Below are positions 54,084-63,678 of a stretch of 64,000 nucleotides of DNA, piece by piece. How positions within the stretch are numbered: position 1 is the stretch's first letter; each line of letters opens with the position of its first letter. The DNA is from Gluconobacter sp. Gdi (GTDB lineage Bacteria > Pseudomonadota > Alphaproteobacteria > Acetobacterales > Acetobacteraceae): NCBI RefSeq assembly GCF_014132155.1, contig NZ_BLJQ01000005.1, forward strand, positions 62,001-126,000. Direction: 5' to 3'. A program made the position numbers and the translations under genes. The notes beneath the pieces are model-generated. The model had not been told where the DNA came from, ran no database searches, and saw only the letters and a list, made by a program, of their open reading frames with translations.

Positions 54084-56213
54084 TCACTTTTGGCTATCAG
54101 CCGTCAGGCCACGATGCGCCAGCATCGGCTCAATGTCCGGGTCTTTCCCGTAAAATGCACTGAACATCGGGCCGTAATCCATCGTATGCCCTTTGGACAG
54201 GATCATGTCGCGGAAACGCTGACCATTCTCACGCGTCAAGCCACCATGCTGCGTGAACCAGGCAAAGGCATCCTGATCCAGCATTTCGGTCCACAGATAC
54301 GCATAGTATCCGGCAGAATACCCATTGGACCAGATATGCAGGAAGTAGCTCGAACGGTAACGCGGTGGCACGTTGGCCACGTCCAGTCCCATGCTGTTCA
54401 GGGCGTCAGCTTCAAACTTGTCCACATCCTGACGTGGTGCTGAGGCCGGGAGGGCATGCCATTTCATGTCCAGTTCTGCTGCAGCGACGATCTCACCCAA
54501 GGCGTAGCCCTGATTGAAACGGGCAGCCTTCTTGATCTTGGCGACCAGTTCCTGCGGCATCGGAGCGCCAGTCTTGTAGTGCCGAGCGTAATGGGAGAGC
54601 ACCTTCGGATCGAGGGCCCAGTTCTCGTTGAACTGAGACGGGAACTCAACGAAATCCCGTGCGACACTGGTCCCTGAAATCGAAGGATATGTCTGGCTGG
54701 CAAACAATCCATGCAAGGCATGCCCAAACTCATGGAACATTGTCGTCACATCATCAGACGTGATGAGTTGTGGCTGACCTGGTGCGGCCTTTGTAAAATT
54801 GGCTACGTTGTAGATGACCGGCTTCGTGCCCAACAGCGTGGACTGACCAACGAAGTTGGACATCCATGCGCCGCCGGATTTGGTATCACGCTTGAAGTAA
54901 TCGAAATACATCAGGCCAAGCTGTGAACCGTCCTTATCAAAAACCTCAAATACCATGACATCAGGGTTATAAACCGGGATGTCAGTGCGCTGTTTGAAGG
55001 TCACTCCGTAAAGCTGGTTGGCAGCAAAGAAAACACCGTCTGTCAGAACGGTCTTCAGTTCGAAATATGGCTTCACTTCATCCTGGTTGAGGGCATACTT
55101 CTCATGACGCACCTGCTCCGCATAACGGCTCCAGTCCCAGGGCTTCAGTGTGAAGTTCTCACCATCCCGATGGATGGCGTCCTGCAACACACCAGCTTCT
55201 CGCTTCTGTTCAGCTGCAACCGCAGGAACAAGCTGCTTCATGAAATTTTCGGCAGCTTCCGGCGTCTTCGCCATCTGATCATACAGCGTGTAGGCCGCAA
55301 AGCTCGGGTAGCTGAACAGGGCCGCCTTCTGCGCACGAAGCTGGGCGAGTTCTGAGATTGTGGACCGCGTATCGTTCTTGTCGCCCTTCTCCGCACGGTT
55401 CCAGCTCTGATCGAACAAAGCCTGACGCGTTTCGCGCTTGCTCAGGTTTTCCAGCGCTGGCTGCTGCGTTGTATTCTGGAGCGGCAGAACCCACTTACCG
55501 GAAAGCTTCCGACTTTCAGCGTCTTTCTGTGCGGAGGCGATCGTCCCGTCATCCAGTCCTGCAAGCGCCTCCTTGCTATCAACGACCAGAGCGCCATTTT
55601 TTGCAGCAGCAATCAGCTTCTGCTGATAGGCAGATTCAAGGTTGGCAAGCTTGGTGTTGATGGCCCGCAGCTTGACCTTGCCAGCTTTGGAAAGCTGGGC
55701 GCCCGCATGAACGAACTGCTGGTAATAAACATCCAGAAGCTGCGCCTGCTCCGCATTCAGATTTAGGCTTGCACGAGCATCGTAGATTGCCTTTACGCGC
55801 GCAAACAGGCGCTCATTCAGATAGACTTCATCTTCATGCTGAGACAGACGTGGCGCTTCACGGCTTTCAACCTTGTCCAGTTCGGCATCACTATTGGCTT
55901 GATAAACACCAAAGAACGTCTCCTGCACACGATCCAGCAGACGACCTGACTTCTCCATGGCGACAATCGTGTTTTCGAATGTCGGAGCGGCTTTGTTGTT
56001 GGCAATCGCTGTGATCTCGCGCAGATGATCTGCCATACCGCGCTCAAAAGCGGGCGCGTAATCACTGTCCTTGATCAGGTCAAAGCGGGGAGCCTGATAG
56101 GGGAGCGTGCTGGCGCTGAAGAACGGATTTTCTGCGGCAGCATGTGCTTCAGTGCCAACGAGCGCGGCAAACGAGAGTGCGAAAGCCGCTCTGGTCCAGA
56201 GGTTGGAAGTCAT
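54084..56213 (-). CDS. dcp: M3-family peptidyl-dipeptidase
   Basis: 709-residue zinc peptidase of the Dcp/OpdA group. The zinc site is FHEFGHALHG (His494, Glu495, His498). A Sec signal peptide (AAFALSFAALVGTEAHAAA) places it in the periplasm. NPFFSASTLPYQAPRFD and YFDYFKRDTKSGGAW are typical of the Dcp subfamily. The start at 56213 has AGGA eight bases upstream; the longer frame to 56321 overlaps the DsbA-like gene. It removes C-terminal dipeptides from peptides taken up or released by proteolysis. Convergent with the peroxidase gene, 4 bases apart. Confidence 0.94.
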   Translation of the reverse strand: MTSNLWTRAAFALSFAALVGTEAHAAAENPFFSASTLPYQAPRFDLIKDSDYAPAFERGMADHLREITAIANNKAAPTFENTIVAMEKSGRLLDRVQETFFGVYQANSDAELDKVESREAPRLSQHEDEVYLNERLFARVKAIYDARASLNLNAEQAQLLDVYYQQFVHAGAQLSKAGKVKLRAINTKLANLESAYQQKLIAAAKNGALVVDSKEALAGLDDGTIASAQKDAESRKLSGKWVLPLQNTTQQPALENLSKRETRQALFDQSWNRAEKGDKNDTRSTISELAQLRAQKAALFSYPSFAAYTLYDQMAKTPEAAENFMKQLVPAVAAEQKREAGVLQDAIHRDGENFTLKPWDWSRYAEQVRHEKYALNQDEVKPYFELKTVLTDGVFFAANQLYGVTFKQRTDIPVYNPDVMVFEVFDKDGSQLGLMYFDYFKRDTKSGGAWMSNFVGQSTLLGTKPVIYNVANFTKAAPGQPQLITSDDVTTMFHEFGHALHGLFASQTYPSISGTSVARDFVEFPSQFNENWALDPKVLSHYARHYKTGAPMPQELVAKIKKAARFNQGYALGEIVAAAELDMKWHALPASAPRQDVDKFEADALNSMGLDVANVPPRYRSSYFLHIWSNGYSAGYYAYLWTEMLDQDAFAWFTQHGGLTRENGQRFRDMILSKGHTMDYGPMFSAFYGKDPDIEPMLAHRGLTADSQK

Positions 56214-56287
56214 TGAAAAGTCCTGACTGCTAAACGTTATGGCGACTGTATTGAAGAAGCCGCATAACGTCCAATCTCTCTGTCTCG

Positions 56288-56845
56288 TCAGTCCTTTACG
56301 GGAAACAGCTTGGCTCCCCACTCGTCCACACTGTCGCCACTACTGAAGGCTGGATCAATCAGGCCATCCACCATGAAGGTTGGTGAGACATGGATACCGT
56401 TCTGGCGACCGTAACGAGCATGCCATTTGACTGCTGCCGTCACCTCGGGACGAACAAAGGCCTCAGCAAGCGGGACGCCGCTATAAACCTCAATACGCTG
56501 TAGAATGTCTGCCGGTGTAGCGTCCATATTCGGTCCACGGCAGTGATCGGTAAATTCGAACTCTTCCCGATGATCTGCAATAGCTGTCATGACGGCTAGA
56601 GCCGCTTCTGCCCCCTCCTCCAGCAAGGATGCTGCCAGAATGGCCCGTACAATGACGCCGGAGAACATATGCCACGGCTGGGACTGGAGCCGCACACGAA
56701 CCGTCAGACGGTCTTGCCCCGCAAGTTGAAGGAGATCTGGTATTTTACGCAGGGTCTTGACGGAAAATGGGCAGGTCGGTTCCAGAAAGACTTCAAGAAC
56801 CTTGGGTCCTGCGCCCCATTCCAGGGCAGAAAGCTGGAACGTCAT
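56288..56845 (-). CDS. DsbA-like thioredoxin-fold protein
   Basis: 185 residues. VLEVFLEPTCPFSVKTLRK has a single Cys followed by Pro-Phe-Ser (CPFS), so it is a monothiol member rather than a CxxC oxidase; the cis-Pro loop is GIHVSPTFMVDG. No signal peptide is evident, so it acts in the cytoplasm, perhaps as an isomerase or FrnE/2-hydroxychromene-type relative. The start at 56845 has GGGAG ten bases upstream. It lies 17 bases downstream of arfB, in the same transcript. Confidence 0.82.
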   Translation of the reverse strand: MTFQLSALEWGAGPKVLEVFLEPTCPFSVKTLRKIPDLLQLAGQDRLTVRVRLQSQPWHMFSGVIVRAILAASLLEEGAEAALAVMTAIADHREEFEFTDHCRGPNMDATPADILQRIEVYSGVPLAEAFVRPEVTAAVKWHARYGRQNGIHVSPTFMVDGLIDPAFSSGDSVDEWGAKLFPVKD

Positions 56846-56861
56846 GTATCTATTCTCCCTC

Positions 56862-57284
56862 TCAATCATCAAGCCGGATGCGACGATTGCGTTTGATCCC
56901 GGCCCTATGGGCTTTTCCATCCAGTCTGCGCTGCCGCGCTCCTTTTCCGGGGCGTGTCGGCACCCGGTAGGCCTGTCGATGCGCGGCTTCACGGATCATT
57001 TCTGCCAAACGCTCGATAACGTCTTCCCGATTGCGTAACTGCGTCCGGAAGCGCCGCCCGGTCAGAACGATTTCCCCATCCCGGGTCGCCCGACTGCCCG
57101 CAATTTCTAAAAGACGGGTTCGTATCCGCTCTGACAGAGCAGCAGAACCGGAGACATCGAAACGCAGTTGCGCAGCTGTCGCAACCTTATTGACGTTCTG
57201 TCCACCTGGGCCAGACGCCAGGATATAGGTAACTCTTAGGTCCTCTTCCCGCAGGGACAGGCCGGGCATGACTTCAACACTCAT
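56862..57284 (-). CDS. arfB: Alternative ribosome-rescue factor (peptide chain release factor-like)
   Basis: 140-residue class-I-release-factor-like hydrolase. The GGQ motif lies in LASGPGGQNVNKVATAAQLRF (Gly27-Gly28-Gln29) and the C-terminus is a basic tail (RQRRLDGKAHRAGIKRNRRIR) used to sense an empty mRNA channel. It frees ribosomes stalled on mRNAs without stop codon. Start at 57284 (MSVEV) is chosen over 57302. Confidence 0.94.
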   Translation of the reverse strand: MSVEVMPGLSLREEDLRVTYILASGPGGQNVNKVATAAQLRFDVSGSAALSERIRTRLLEIAGSRATRDGEIVLTGRRFRTQLRNREDVIERLAEMIREAAHRQAYRVPTRPGKGARQRRLDGKAHRAGIKRNRRIRLDD

Positions 57285-57323
57285 TCCTCTTCCATACCAC
57301 ACCGACAGATGAACGTGCGACAG

Positions 57324-58388
57324 TCAGTTAGAGCTCGCTGAGACGCTGTTCTGCTGTCTCCAGACCCGCGGAGAGACCCCGAACCATCGTCTGAACGCAC
57401 GGCTGAAAGCACTGGTTTCAGTATATCCAAGGAGAGACGCAATCTCACTAACATCTTTGTTCGGCTCTGCCAGATATCGCAACGCATCGATCTGACGTGT
57501 CTCATCCAGGAGACCGGAATAAGAAAGGCCAAGTTGGGCAAGTCTGCGTTGAAGGGTCCAGGGCGATAGGGATAGTTTTTCCGCCACATCAGAGAATTCA
57601 GAGCCGCCCTGCCGCATCGACTTTCGGACCTGAACCATAACCTGTTCTTTGAGGCTTTGCCCTGAATCAGGCACCGTGTGCCCTGCCCCTCGCGCCAACG
57701 TCACAAGTGAAGATTTCATCACCTGTAGCAAAGCGGCATCAGCGTCTGGCATGGGCTTTTTCAGCCCCTCTTTCCGGAACACCAAAGCATTCATCCCGGC
57801 AGAAAAGCGGACATCGGCCTGAAACGCTTCTCGATGCTCGGAAGCCTGCTCCGGTTGCTCGTGAGCAAAAAGAACGTCCTGCGGGCACCAGTCCGCACCA
57901 AGACCAGCCCTTAAGATATTGGCAAACATGCCCATCGTCAGCTCGGCATCATGGCGTTTGTCCTGAATGGCCGTATCCGCGATCATGTATTCGAGCCGGA
58001 CATGATCATCCGTTTCAACAAACCGTGTGATGGTCTGCGCCTGATGGTACCCGAAATAAGTCGCCAGATTCTGCGCCGCCTGCCCCACTGTTTCTGAACA
58101 AAGCGCGATGTAACCAATCAGCCCGAGTTGCCTCGGTCTGAACTGTTGCCCGAAATGCAGACCGATGTTTCCGTCGTGCGTATCTGTTTCGGCTTCGGAA
58201 AACAGACGGCAGTACGCACCCAGGTTCAATGCATCTGTTGGCATGGCGAATTGATGCGTTGAAAGACCCGACCGCCCAGCGATCCGGTCCATGTCTCCGC
58301 CTTGCTCCGTAAGGAATTTTTCCACACCGGCAGCGGCGGCCGCCAAGACATAGACGTCTGATCCGGAAGACTTGGGAAAGGATGACAT
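57324..58388 (-). CDS. AraC-family regulator, likely of the ethanolamine operon
   Basis: 354 residues. The N-terminal half is the Arabinose_bd domain (Arabinose operon regulator-like, PF12625): LNLGAYCRLFSEAETDTHDGN, HFGQQFRPRQLGLIGYIAL. The C-terminal helix-turn-helix pair is SDVAEKLSLSPWTLQRRLAQLG and VSEIASLLGYTETSAFSRAFRRWFG. AGGA lies eight bases before the start at 58388. It faces eutB across 182 bases holding GTCAAA-type direct repeats, so it is the probable activator of the eut genes, in analogy to EutR, though not an orthologue by domain layout. Confidence 0.9.
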   Translation of the reverse strand: MSSFPKSSGSDVYVLAAAAAGVEKFLTEQGGDMDRIAGRSGLSTHQFAMPTDALNLGAYCRLFSEAETDTHDGNIGLHFGQQFRPRQLGLIGYIALCSETVGQAAQNLATYFGYHQAQTITRFVETDDHVRLEYMIADTAIQDKRHDAELTMGMFANILRAGLGADWCPQDVLFAHEQPEQASEHREAFQADVRFSAGMNALVFRKEGLKKPMPDADAALLQVMKSSLVTLARGAGHTVPDSGQSLKEQVMVQVRKSMRQGGSEFSDVAEKLSLSPWTLQRRLAQLGLSYSGLLDETRQIDALRYLAEPNKDVSEIASLLGYTETSAFSRAFRRWFGVSPRVWRQQNSVSASSN

Positions 58389-58437
58389 GGTGTCTTCCTG
58401 TTGCTGCTCACTTGACACGAGTGTTGGCCGCATTGTC

Positions 58438-58498
58438 GTCAAATGTCAAAACGTTGTTGTTTCGGGTCAAGTCAAACTCGGTCCGAAAGAGATATAAT
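58438..58498 (+). promoter_or_regulatory. Direct repeats and -10 box upstream of eutB
   Basis: GTCAAATGTCAAA (58438-58450) and GTCAAGTCAAA (58466-58476) repeat the GTCAA unit four times. TATAAT follows at 58493-58498 without a good -35, the pattern of an AraC-activated promoter. It lies about 75-130 bases upstream of eutB. Confidence 0.6.
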
Positions 58499-58570
58499 TG
58501 CGATAACGGACAAAACCTTGATTCTCCCAAATGCGACTTTCGGGATGAGCAAAGGCAGAGGACTCTGGCC

Positions 58571-59953
58571 ATGGCTTACAGATGCACCCTGCGAGGGGAA
58601 CAGTACACCTTTGATGATCTGAAGATGCTGCTGGCCAAAGCGTCTCCTGCCCGCTCTGGTGATGAACTCGCGGGCCTGTCTGCCTCTTCCGACGCTCAAC
58701 GCGTTGCCGCCCGTTACGCTCTCGCAGACCTCCCCCTCGACACATTTCTAAAATCAGAACTCATTCCTTACGAAAGGGATGACGTGACGCGCCTGATTCT
58801 GGATACACACGACCGGAACGCCTTCTCCCGGCTCTCATCGTTGACTGTTGCTGGCTTCCGGGACTGGCTGCTATCCGAAGACGCCACGACAGAAACACTG
58901 GCAGCCACAGCTCTAGGCATCACACCGGAAATGGCCGCTGCCGTCAGTAAGATCATGAGAAATCAGGATCTTATGACAGTGTCGCGCAAGATCCGCGTTC
59001 TCACAAAATTTCGCAATACCGTCGGCCTCGAAGGTTGTCTGTCCACACGTCTGCAACCCAACCATCCTACAGATGATCTGAGGGGTATTGCCGCTTCTAC
59101 GCTTGATGGTCTTTTGCGCGGCATGGGCGATGCCGTCATTGGTATCAACCCGGCAACAGACAGCGTCTCCAATGGTCTTGCCCTGCTGGAGATGCTGGAC
59201 CATGCCCGCCAGCGCTATGACATTCCCACACAGACATGCGTTCTGACGCACGTCACCAACACGCTCGAGATCATGAACCGTGGTGGCGCGGTTGATCTGG
59301 TGTTTCAGTCCATCGCAGGCACCCAAAAAGCCAATGAAGGTTTCGGAGTCAGCCTCTCAATTCTGAAGGAAGCCCATGAGGCCGCCCGAGCGCTGAACCG
59401 CGGTACGATTGGCAACAATGTCATGTATTTCGAAACGGGTCAGGGCGCTGCACTGTCCGCCGATGCCCATCACGGCGTTGATCAGCAGACGGTAGAAGCA
59501 CGCGCCTATGCTGTGGCTCGCGCCTATGACCCCCTTCTCGTCAATACGGTCGTCGGATTCATTGGGCCGGAGTATCTGTATGATGGAAAGCAGATCATCC
59601 GTGCCGCGCTGGAGGATCATTTCTGCGCGAAGTTGCTGGGCGTCCCGATGGGGTGTGACGCCTGCTACACCAATCATGCCGAAGCGGATCAGGATGATAT
59701 GGACAACCTGATGGTGTTGCTGGGAGCTGCCGGGATCACATTTCTGATCGGGGTGCCAGGAGCTGATGACATCATGCTCAATTACCAGAGCCTGTCGTTC
59801 CATGACCTTCTGAGCCTTCGGAAGCTTCTGGGCCTCAAGCCCGCTCCAGAATTTGCAGGCTGGCTGGAAAAAATGGGCCTCTATGATCCGCAAACGGAGC
59901 GCATGCTGGATATTCCACCCGGCCAGACCCTTCTTGGTGAAATGGCGCGCTGA
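58571..59953 (+). CDS. eutB: Ethanolamine ammonia-lyase large subunit
   Basis: 460-residue catalytic subunit of adenosylcobalamin-dependent ethanolamine ammonia-lyase, producing acetaldehyde and ammonia. Characteristic blocks: KIMRNQDLMTVSRKIRVLTKFRNT, GLEGCLSTRLQPNHPTDDL, NPATDSVSN, MNRGGAVDLVFQSIAGT, VMYFETGQGAALSA, CDACYTNHAEADQDDMD. Start at 58571 has AGAGGA upstream; the longer frame from 58382 is ruled out because it overlaps the AraC gene. Directly followed by eutC (2 bases). No eutA reactivase or microcompartment shell gene follows. Confidence 0.97.
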   Translation: MAYRCTLRGEQYTFDDLKMLLAKASPARSGDELAGLSASSDAQRVAARYALADLPLDTFLKSELIPYERDDVTRLILDTHDRNAFSRLSSLTVAGFRDWLLSEDATTETLAATALGITPEMAAAVSKIMRNQDLMTVSRKIRVLTKFRNTVGLEGCLSTRLQPNHPTDDLRGIAASTLDGLLRGMGDAVIGINPATDSVSNGLALLEMLDHARQRYDIPTQTCVLTHVTNTLEIMNRGGAVDLVFQSIAGTQKANEGFGVSLSILKEAHEAARALNRGTIGNNVMYFETGQGAALSADAHHGVDQQTVEARAYAVARAYDPLLVNTVVGFIGPEYLYDGKQIIRAALEDHFCAKLLGVPMGCDACYTNHAEADQDDMDNLMVLLGAAGITFLIGVPGADDIMLNYQSLSFHDLLSLRKLLGLKPAPEFAGWLEKMGLYDPQTERMLDIPPGQTLLGEMAR

Positions 59954-59955
59954 CC

Positions 59956-60753
59956 ATGACGGATGATCGCAACGCGCCCTCCGTTCCACCGCACACAGCG
60001 GACCTCTGGCAGGATTTGCGGCGTCTGACCCGTGCCCGGATCGGCCTGGGTCGCGCAGGAAACGCGTTGAAAACCGAGGATGTGCTCGATTTTCAGGCCT
60101 CTCATGCCCAGGCCCGCGACGCGGTCCACACACCTTTGGACGTTTCAGCCCTGACAGCGACTTTAGGGCCTGAGCCCTATCTGATCGTCCATAGCCGCGC
60201 ATCAGACCGGTCCACTTATTTGCGTCGCCCCGATCTTGGCCGCCGGCTGGCCCCAGAAACGCTCGGCACTCTCACAAAAGGTGACTGGGACGTGGTGTTC
60301 GTCGCGGGCGATGGTCTGTCGTCTTTTGCCACCCAGCAAAACGCCATCCCGCTCTTTCGGGCCATGAAGAGCCGCCTTCCGGACTGGAAAATCGCCCCGC
60401 TGGTTATTGCAACACAGGCGCGCGTCGCTCTGGGGGACGACATTGCCGCCAGTCTCGGAGCGAAAATGGTTGTGATGATGATTGGCGAGCGACCAGGTCT
60501 CAGCGTCGCGGATAGTCTGGGCGTGTACCTGACATATGCGCCTTTTGTGGGCTGCCCGGACTCAGCACGTAACTGCCTCTCCAACATTCATGCTCATGGC
60601 ATGACCATCCCGGCCGCCGCGACAAAGCTGGCTTGGCTCATGCGTGAAGCCCGCCATCTGAAACTCACTGGCGTCGGCCTCAAAGATGCGGCTCCAGATG
60701 CCCCTCTGATCGAAAACACCACTCCAACCCTGGAAAAGGACAATGACCAATGA
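59956..60753 (+). CDS. eutC: Ethanolamine ammonia-lyase small subunit
   Basis: 265 residues. LWQDLRRLTRARIGLGRAGNALKT, LIVHSRASDRSTYLRRPDLGR, VFVAGDGLSSFATQQNA, GERPGLSVADSLGVYLTYAP and CLSNIHAHGM are the standard EutC blocks; it provides part of the cobalamin-binding site. It overlaps the permease gene by four bases (ATGA). Confidence 0.97.
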   Translation: MTDDRNAPSVPPHTADLWQDLRRLTRARIGLGRAGNALKTEDVLDFQASHAQARDAVHTPLDVSALTATLGPEPYLIVHSRASDRSTYLRRPDLGRRLAPETLGTLTKGDWDVVFVAGDGLSSFATQQNAIPLFRAMKSRLPDWKIAPLVIATQARVALGDDIAASLGAKMVVMMIGERPGLSVADSLGVYLTYAPFVGCPDSARNCLSNIHAHGMTIPAAATKLAWLMREARHLKLTGVGLKDAAPDAPLIENTTPTLEKDNDQ

Positions 60754-62114
60754 GCACTGCTCCGACGCATCTCAACAAGTCCCTTAGTGCGTTTCATCTC
60801 TGGGGAATTGCGGTTGGTCTCGTCATTTCGGGTGAATATTTCGGATGGAGCTACGGCTGGGCAACAGCGGGGACGTTAGGCTTTCTGATTGCCACAGTCT
60901 TTGTCGCGCTCGTTTATACCAGTTTCATTTTCAGCTTCACGGAACTGACATGTGCGATCCCGCAGGCAGGCGGCCCGTTTGCTTACAGCCAGCGTGCGCT
61001 TGGCCGCTGGGGTGGCTTAATTGCAGGTCTGGCCACACTGGTTGAATTCATTTTCGCACCACCAGCCATCGCGCTTGCCATCGGAGCCTATCTGAACGTT
61101 CAGTTTCCTCATCTGAACCCAAAGGTGGCAGCACTGGGCGCCTATATCGTCTTCATGGCGCTCAATATCGTGGGGGTCCATATTGCCGCCACGTTCGAAC
61201 TGTTCATCACAATCGCCGCAATCATTGAGCTGCTGGTATTCATGGGCGTCGTTGCTCCCGCTTTTTCATGGGACAACTTCCTGCACGATGGATGGGGCGT
61301 TGCACCTCATTTCGGACTGGAGGCCATGGGTGGCATCTTCGCGGCCATTCCTTTTGCCATCTGGTTCTTCCTGGCGATCGAAGGCGTCGCCATGGCGGCG
61401 GAAGAAGCCAGCAACCCTCGCCGATCCATCCCCATCGCCTATGTTACAGGGGTTCTAACGCTGGTCGCACTGGCTTTTGGCGTCATGGTATTTGCTGGTG
61501 GTGCGGGGGATTGGCATGCGTTGGCCAACCTGAATGATCCCCTGCCTCAGGCGATGAAGCATGTTGTCGGCGCACATAGCGGATGGCTGCATATGCTGGT
61601 CTGGCTGGGTCTGTTTGGACTTGTCGCGTCTTTGCACGGGATCATCATGGGATATGCGCGCCAGATTTTCGCAATGGCGCGGGCTGGCTTTCTGCCCGCT
61701 GTTCTCGGCAAGGTGCATCCACGCTTCCACACTCCCTACACCGCGACCATTGCCGGTGGCGTTATCGGCATTGCTGCCATTTTCTCTGATGACGTCATTT
61801 CGATCCACGGTCAGTCTTTGACGGCAACGCTTGTCACCATGGCCGTCTTCGGGTCCCTGACGATGTACATTCTCAGCATGGTAAGCCTGTTTCGCCTACG
61901 CCAGACGGAACCAGATCTTGCGCGCAGTTATCGTGCCCCGCTCTACCCCGTTCTTCCGGGCGTTGCCTTGGCAGGCGCTGTGATCCTTCTGGTCGCCGTC
62001 ACGTATTACAACCCAGAAGTCTGCCTGATTTACGTGGCCTTCATGACGATACTGAGCCTCTTCTTCATGCGGAAATACCAGAACGGGCAGAAGCAGGTAG
62101 CATCAGAAATCTGA
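60750..62114 (+). CDS. eat: Ethanolamine permease, APC family
   Basis: 454 residues with about twelve membrane helices. HLWGIAVGLVISGEYFGWSYGW and IPQAGGPFAYSQRALGRWGG are typical of the ethanolamine-permease branch of the amino acid-polyamine-organocation family. Overlaps eutC by four bases. Imports ethanolamine across the inner membrane. Confidence 0.93.
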   Translation: MSTAPTHLNKSLSAFHLWGIAVGLVISGEYFGWSYGWATAGTLGFLIATVFVALVYTSFIFSFTELTCAIPQAGGPFAYSQRALGRWGGLIAGLATLVEFIFAPPAIALAIGAYLNVQFPHLNPKVAALGAYIVFMALNIVGVHIAATFELFITIAAIIELLVFMGVVAPAFSWDNFLHDGWGVAPHFGLEAMGGIFAAIPFAIWFFLAIEGVAMAAEEASNPRRSIPIAYVTGVLTLVALAFGVMVFAGGAGDWHALANLNDPLPQAMKHVVGAHSGWLHMLVWLGLFGLVASLHGIIMGYARQIFAMARAGFLPAVLGKVHPRFHTPYTATIAGGVIGIAAIFSDDVISIHGQSLTATLVTMAVFGSLTMYILSMVSLFRLRQTEPDLARSYRAPLYPVLPGVALAGAVILLVAVTYYNPEVCLIYVAFMTILSLFFMRKYQNGQKQVASEI

Positions 62115-62163
62115 TCCGTTTTTCCTCACGACCCTTCCGAAACCTTCAGGAACGGAATTTCGC

Positions 62164-63609
62164 GTGTCAAAAAAACACGTCATGGCAGTCTTTTGTCTGC
62201 TGGCCGGAACCGCCCTGCCGTCTTTCGCCTATGCGCAGGCGGCAGCCTCTTCAAACACGACTATCACGCCAAACGGCACGCCCAACCCCAATCACCCGAC
62301 ACCACCGCCAACAGCATCCCATACGAACGATGCCGGAGATCCTGATCTTCCGGCGTTGAAAGCCGGAAATCTTTTCTCCCCCAAAGCCGGACGTCCCCTT
62401 ACCTATTGGGATGGCTTGGTCGGACATCTCACGGTCGAAGCTGGTATCAGCGGGAACCCGTGGACGAGATCCGGACGGAATTTCGGGCAGTTTTATCTTG
62501 ATCGCGCGAATACCGTGACCCTTAACCAGATCATGGGCTCTCTGTCGCATCCCGTCACCTCCATCGGAAGCGGTTACGGGATCGGGTTTGTCGTAGAGAT
62601 GATGTACGGATCTGACTCACGTTTCGACCCGACGATCGGAATGGGCGACGGTACGATTAGCGGCTTGTACCAGTGGGCACCGACACAGGCCCATATCGAC
62701 ATCCATACGCCATGGATTTTCCATCACGGCATCGACTTCCAGGCCGGTCAAATGTACGGCCTGATGGGCGCTGAGGGCACACCAGCCCTCGCCCGTCCGT
62801 TCTATTCTTTCAATTATGCTGCCGACTATATCGTTCCCTTCGAGACGGTCGGCGTCGTGGCCACGATGCATTTGAGCCATCACATGGACTGGATCCTTGG
62901 CATCGATGCAGGCAATTCCACAACCTTCGGAGGCGCTGGAAACAATAGCCGCCCCAAAGGCTACTTTGGCTTTGCCTGGAATAACCTGATGGGCGGCAAG
63001 CTGAATGTCCATGCCATTGGCCATTTCGGTCCGCAGGCAAATAATGGCCGCACGATCGTCTCACCCGCCGGGTGGAATAGTGCAGGCATCGGGCGATCCG
63101 CCAACGATCTCATGCAGTATAACGCGGACCTTCTCGCCACTTATCATGTTACAGATGCCTTGTCCGTCATGGCAGAAGCCCTCTATCTGCACGACGATGC
63201 GTCGCGCGACGATGCGTATGGCGTTTCTTCATATCTGTCGTGGGACATCCAGCCATCCCTCACACTCAACGTCCGAGGTGAGATCTTCCGAGACAACACT
63301 GGCGGCATCATCAACCAGTATTCCAGCGACATGTCCTACACAAACTCACTGAGAAACCGCCCGTTCGAGTATTATAACGCCCTGCCGACCACATACGGAG
63401 ACCTGACAGTTGGGGTGGCGTACCGGCCCACCTTCATCAACCGACATCTGGGTCCAGCCAGCCTGACTGTCCGACCTGAAATCCGTCTGGACAAATCCCT
63501 GAATGGAACGCACCCTTTCAATCAATCCGGCACAGTCTCTTCCAGAACGGTGAATAACGGGACGAACAACATGCTGTGGTTCAATCTGGATGCTGTCCTG
63601 AGTTTCTGA
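62164..63609 (+). CDS. Outer-membrane beta-barrel (BBP2/porin-like) protein
   Basis: 481 residues. A signal peptide (MAVFCLLAGTALPSFAYA) is followed by a Pro/Thr-rich linker and a barrel ending in FNLDAVLSF with terminal Phe. LTVEAGISGNPWTRSGRNFGQ and HIDIHTPWIFHHGIDFQAGQMYG match the putative OmpL-like beta-barrel porin-2 family. The start is GTG at 62164 (ACGGA upstream). Located in the eut operon, it may let ethanolamine or a related polar molecule pass the outer membrane; known for other operons, not proven here. Confidence 0.85.
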   Translation: MSKKHVMAVFCLLAGTALPSFAYAQAAASSNTTITPNGTPNPNHPTPPPTASHTNDAGDPDLPALKAGNLFSPKAGRPLTYWDGLVGHLTVEAGISGNPWTRSGRNFGQFYLDRANTVTLNQIMGSLSHPVTSIGSGYGIGFVVEMMYGSDSRFDPTIGMGDGTISGLYQWAPTQAHIDIHTPWIFHHGIDFQAGQMYGLMGAEGTPALARPFYSFNYAADYIVPFETVGVVATMHLSHHMDWILGIDAGNSTTFGGAGNNSRPKGYFGFAWNNLMGGKLNVHAIGHFGPQANNGRTIVSPAGWNSAGIGRSANDLMQYNADLLATYHVTDALSVMAEALYLHDDASRDDAYGVSSYLSWDIQPSLTLNVRGEIFRDNTGGIINQYSSDMSYTNSLRNRPFEYYNALPTTYGDLTVGVAYRPTFINRHLGPASLTVRPEIRLDKSLNGTHPFNQSGTVSSRTVNNGTNNMLWFNLDAVLSF

Positions 63610-63678
63610 TCTGCCACACCTTCCCTTTCAAAACAGAGGGAGATGCAAAACTCCTTGACAGGTTATGCGCGTTTATGA

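Noticed and set aside
58571-63609. Possible bacterial microcompartment operon
   Set aside because: Only eutB, eutC, permease and a barrel gene are present; no shell, eutA, eutD, eutE or eutG gene is seen.
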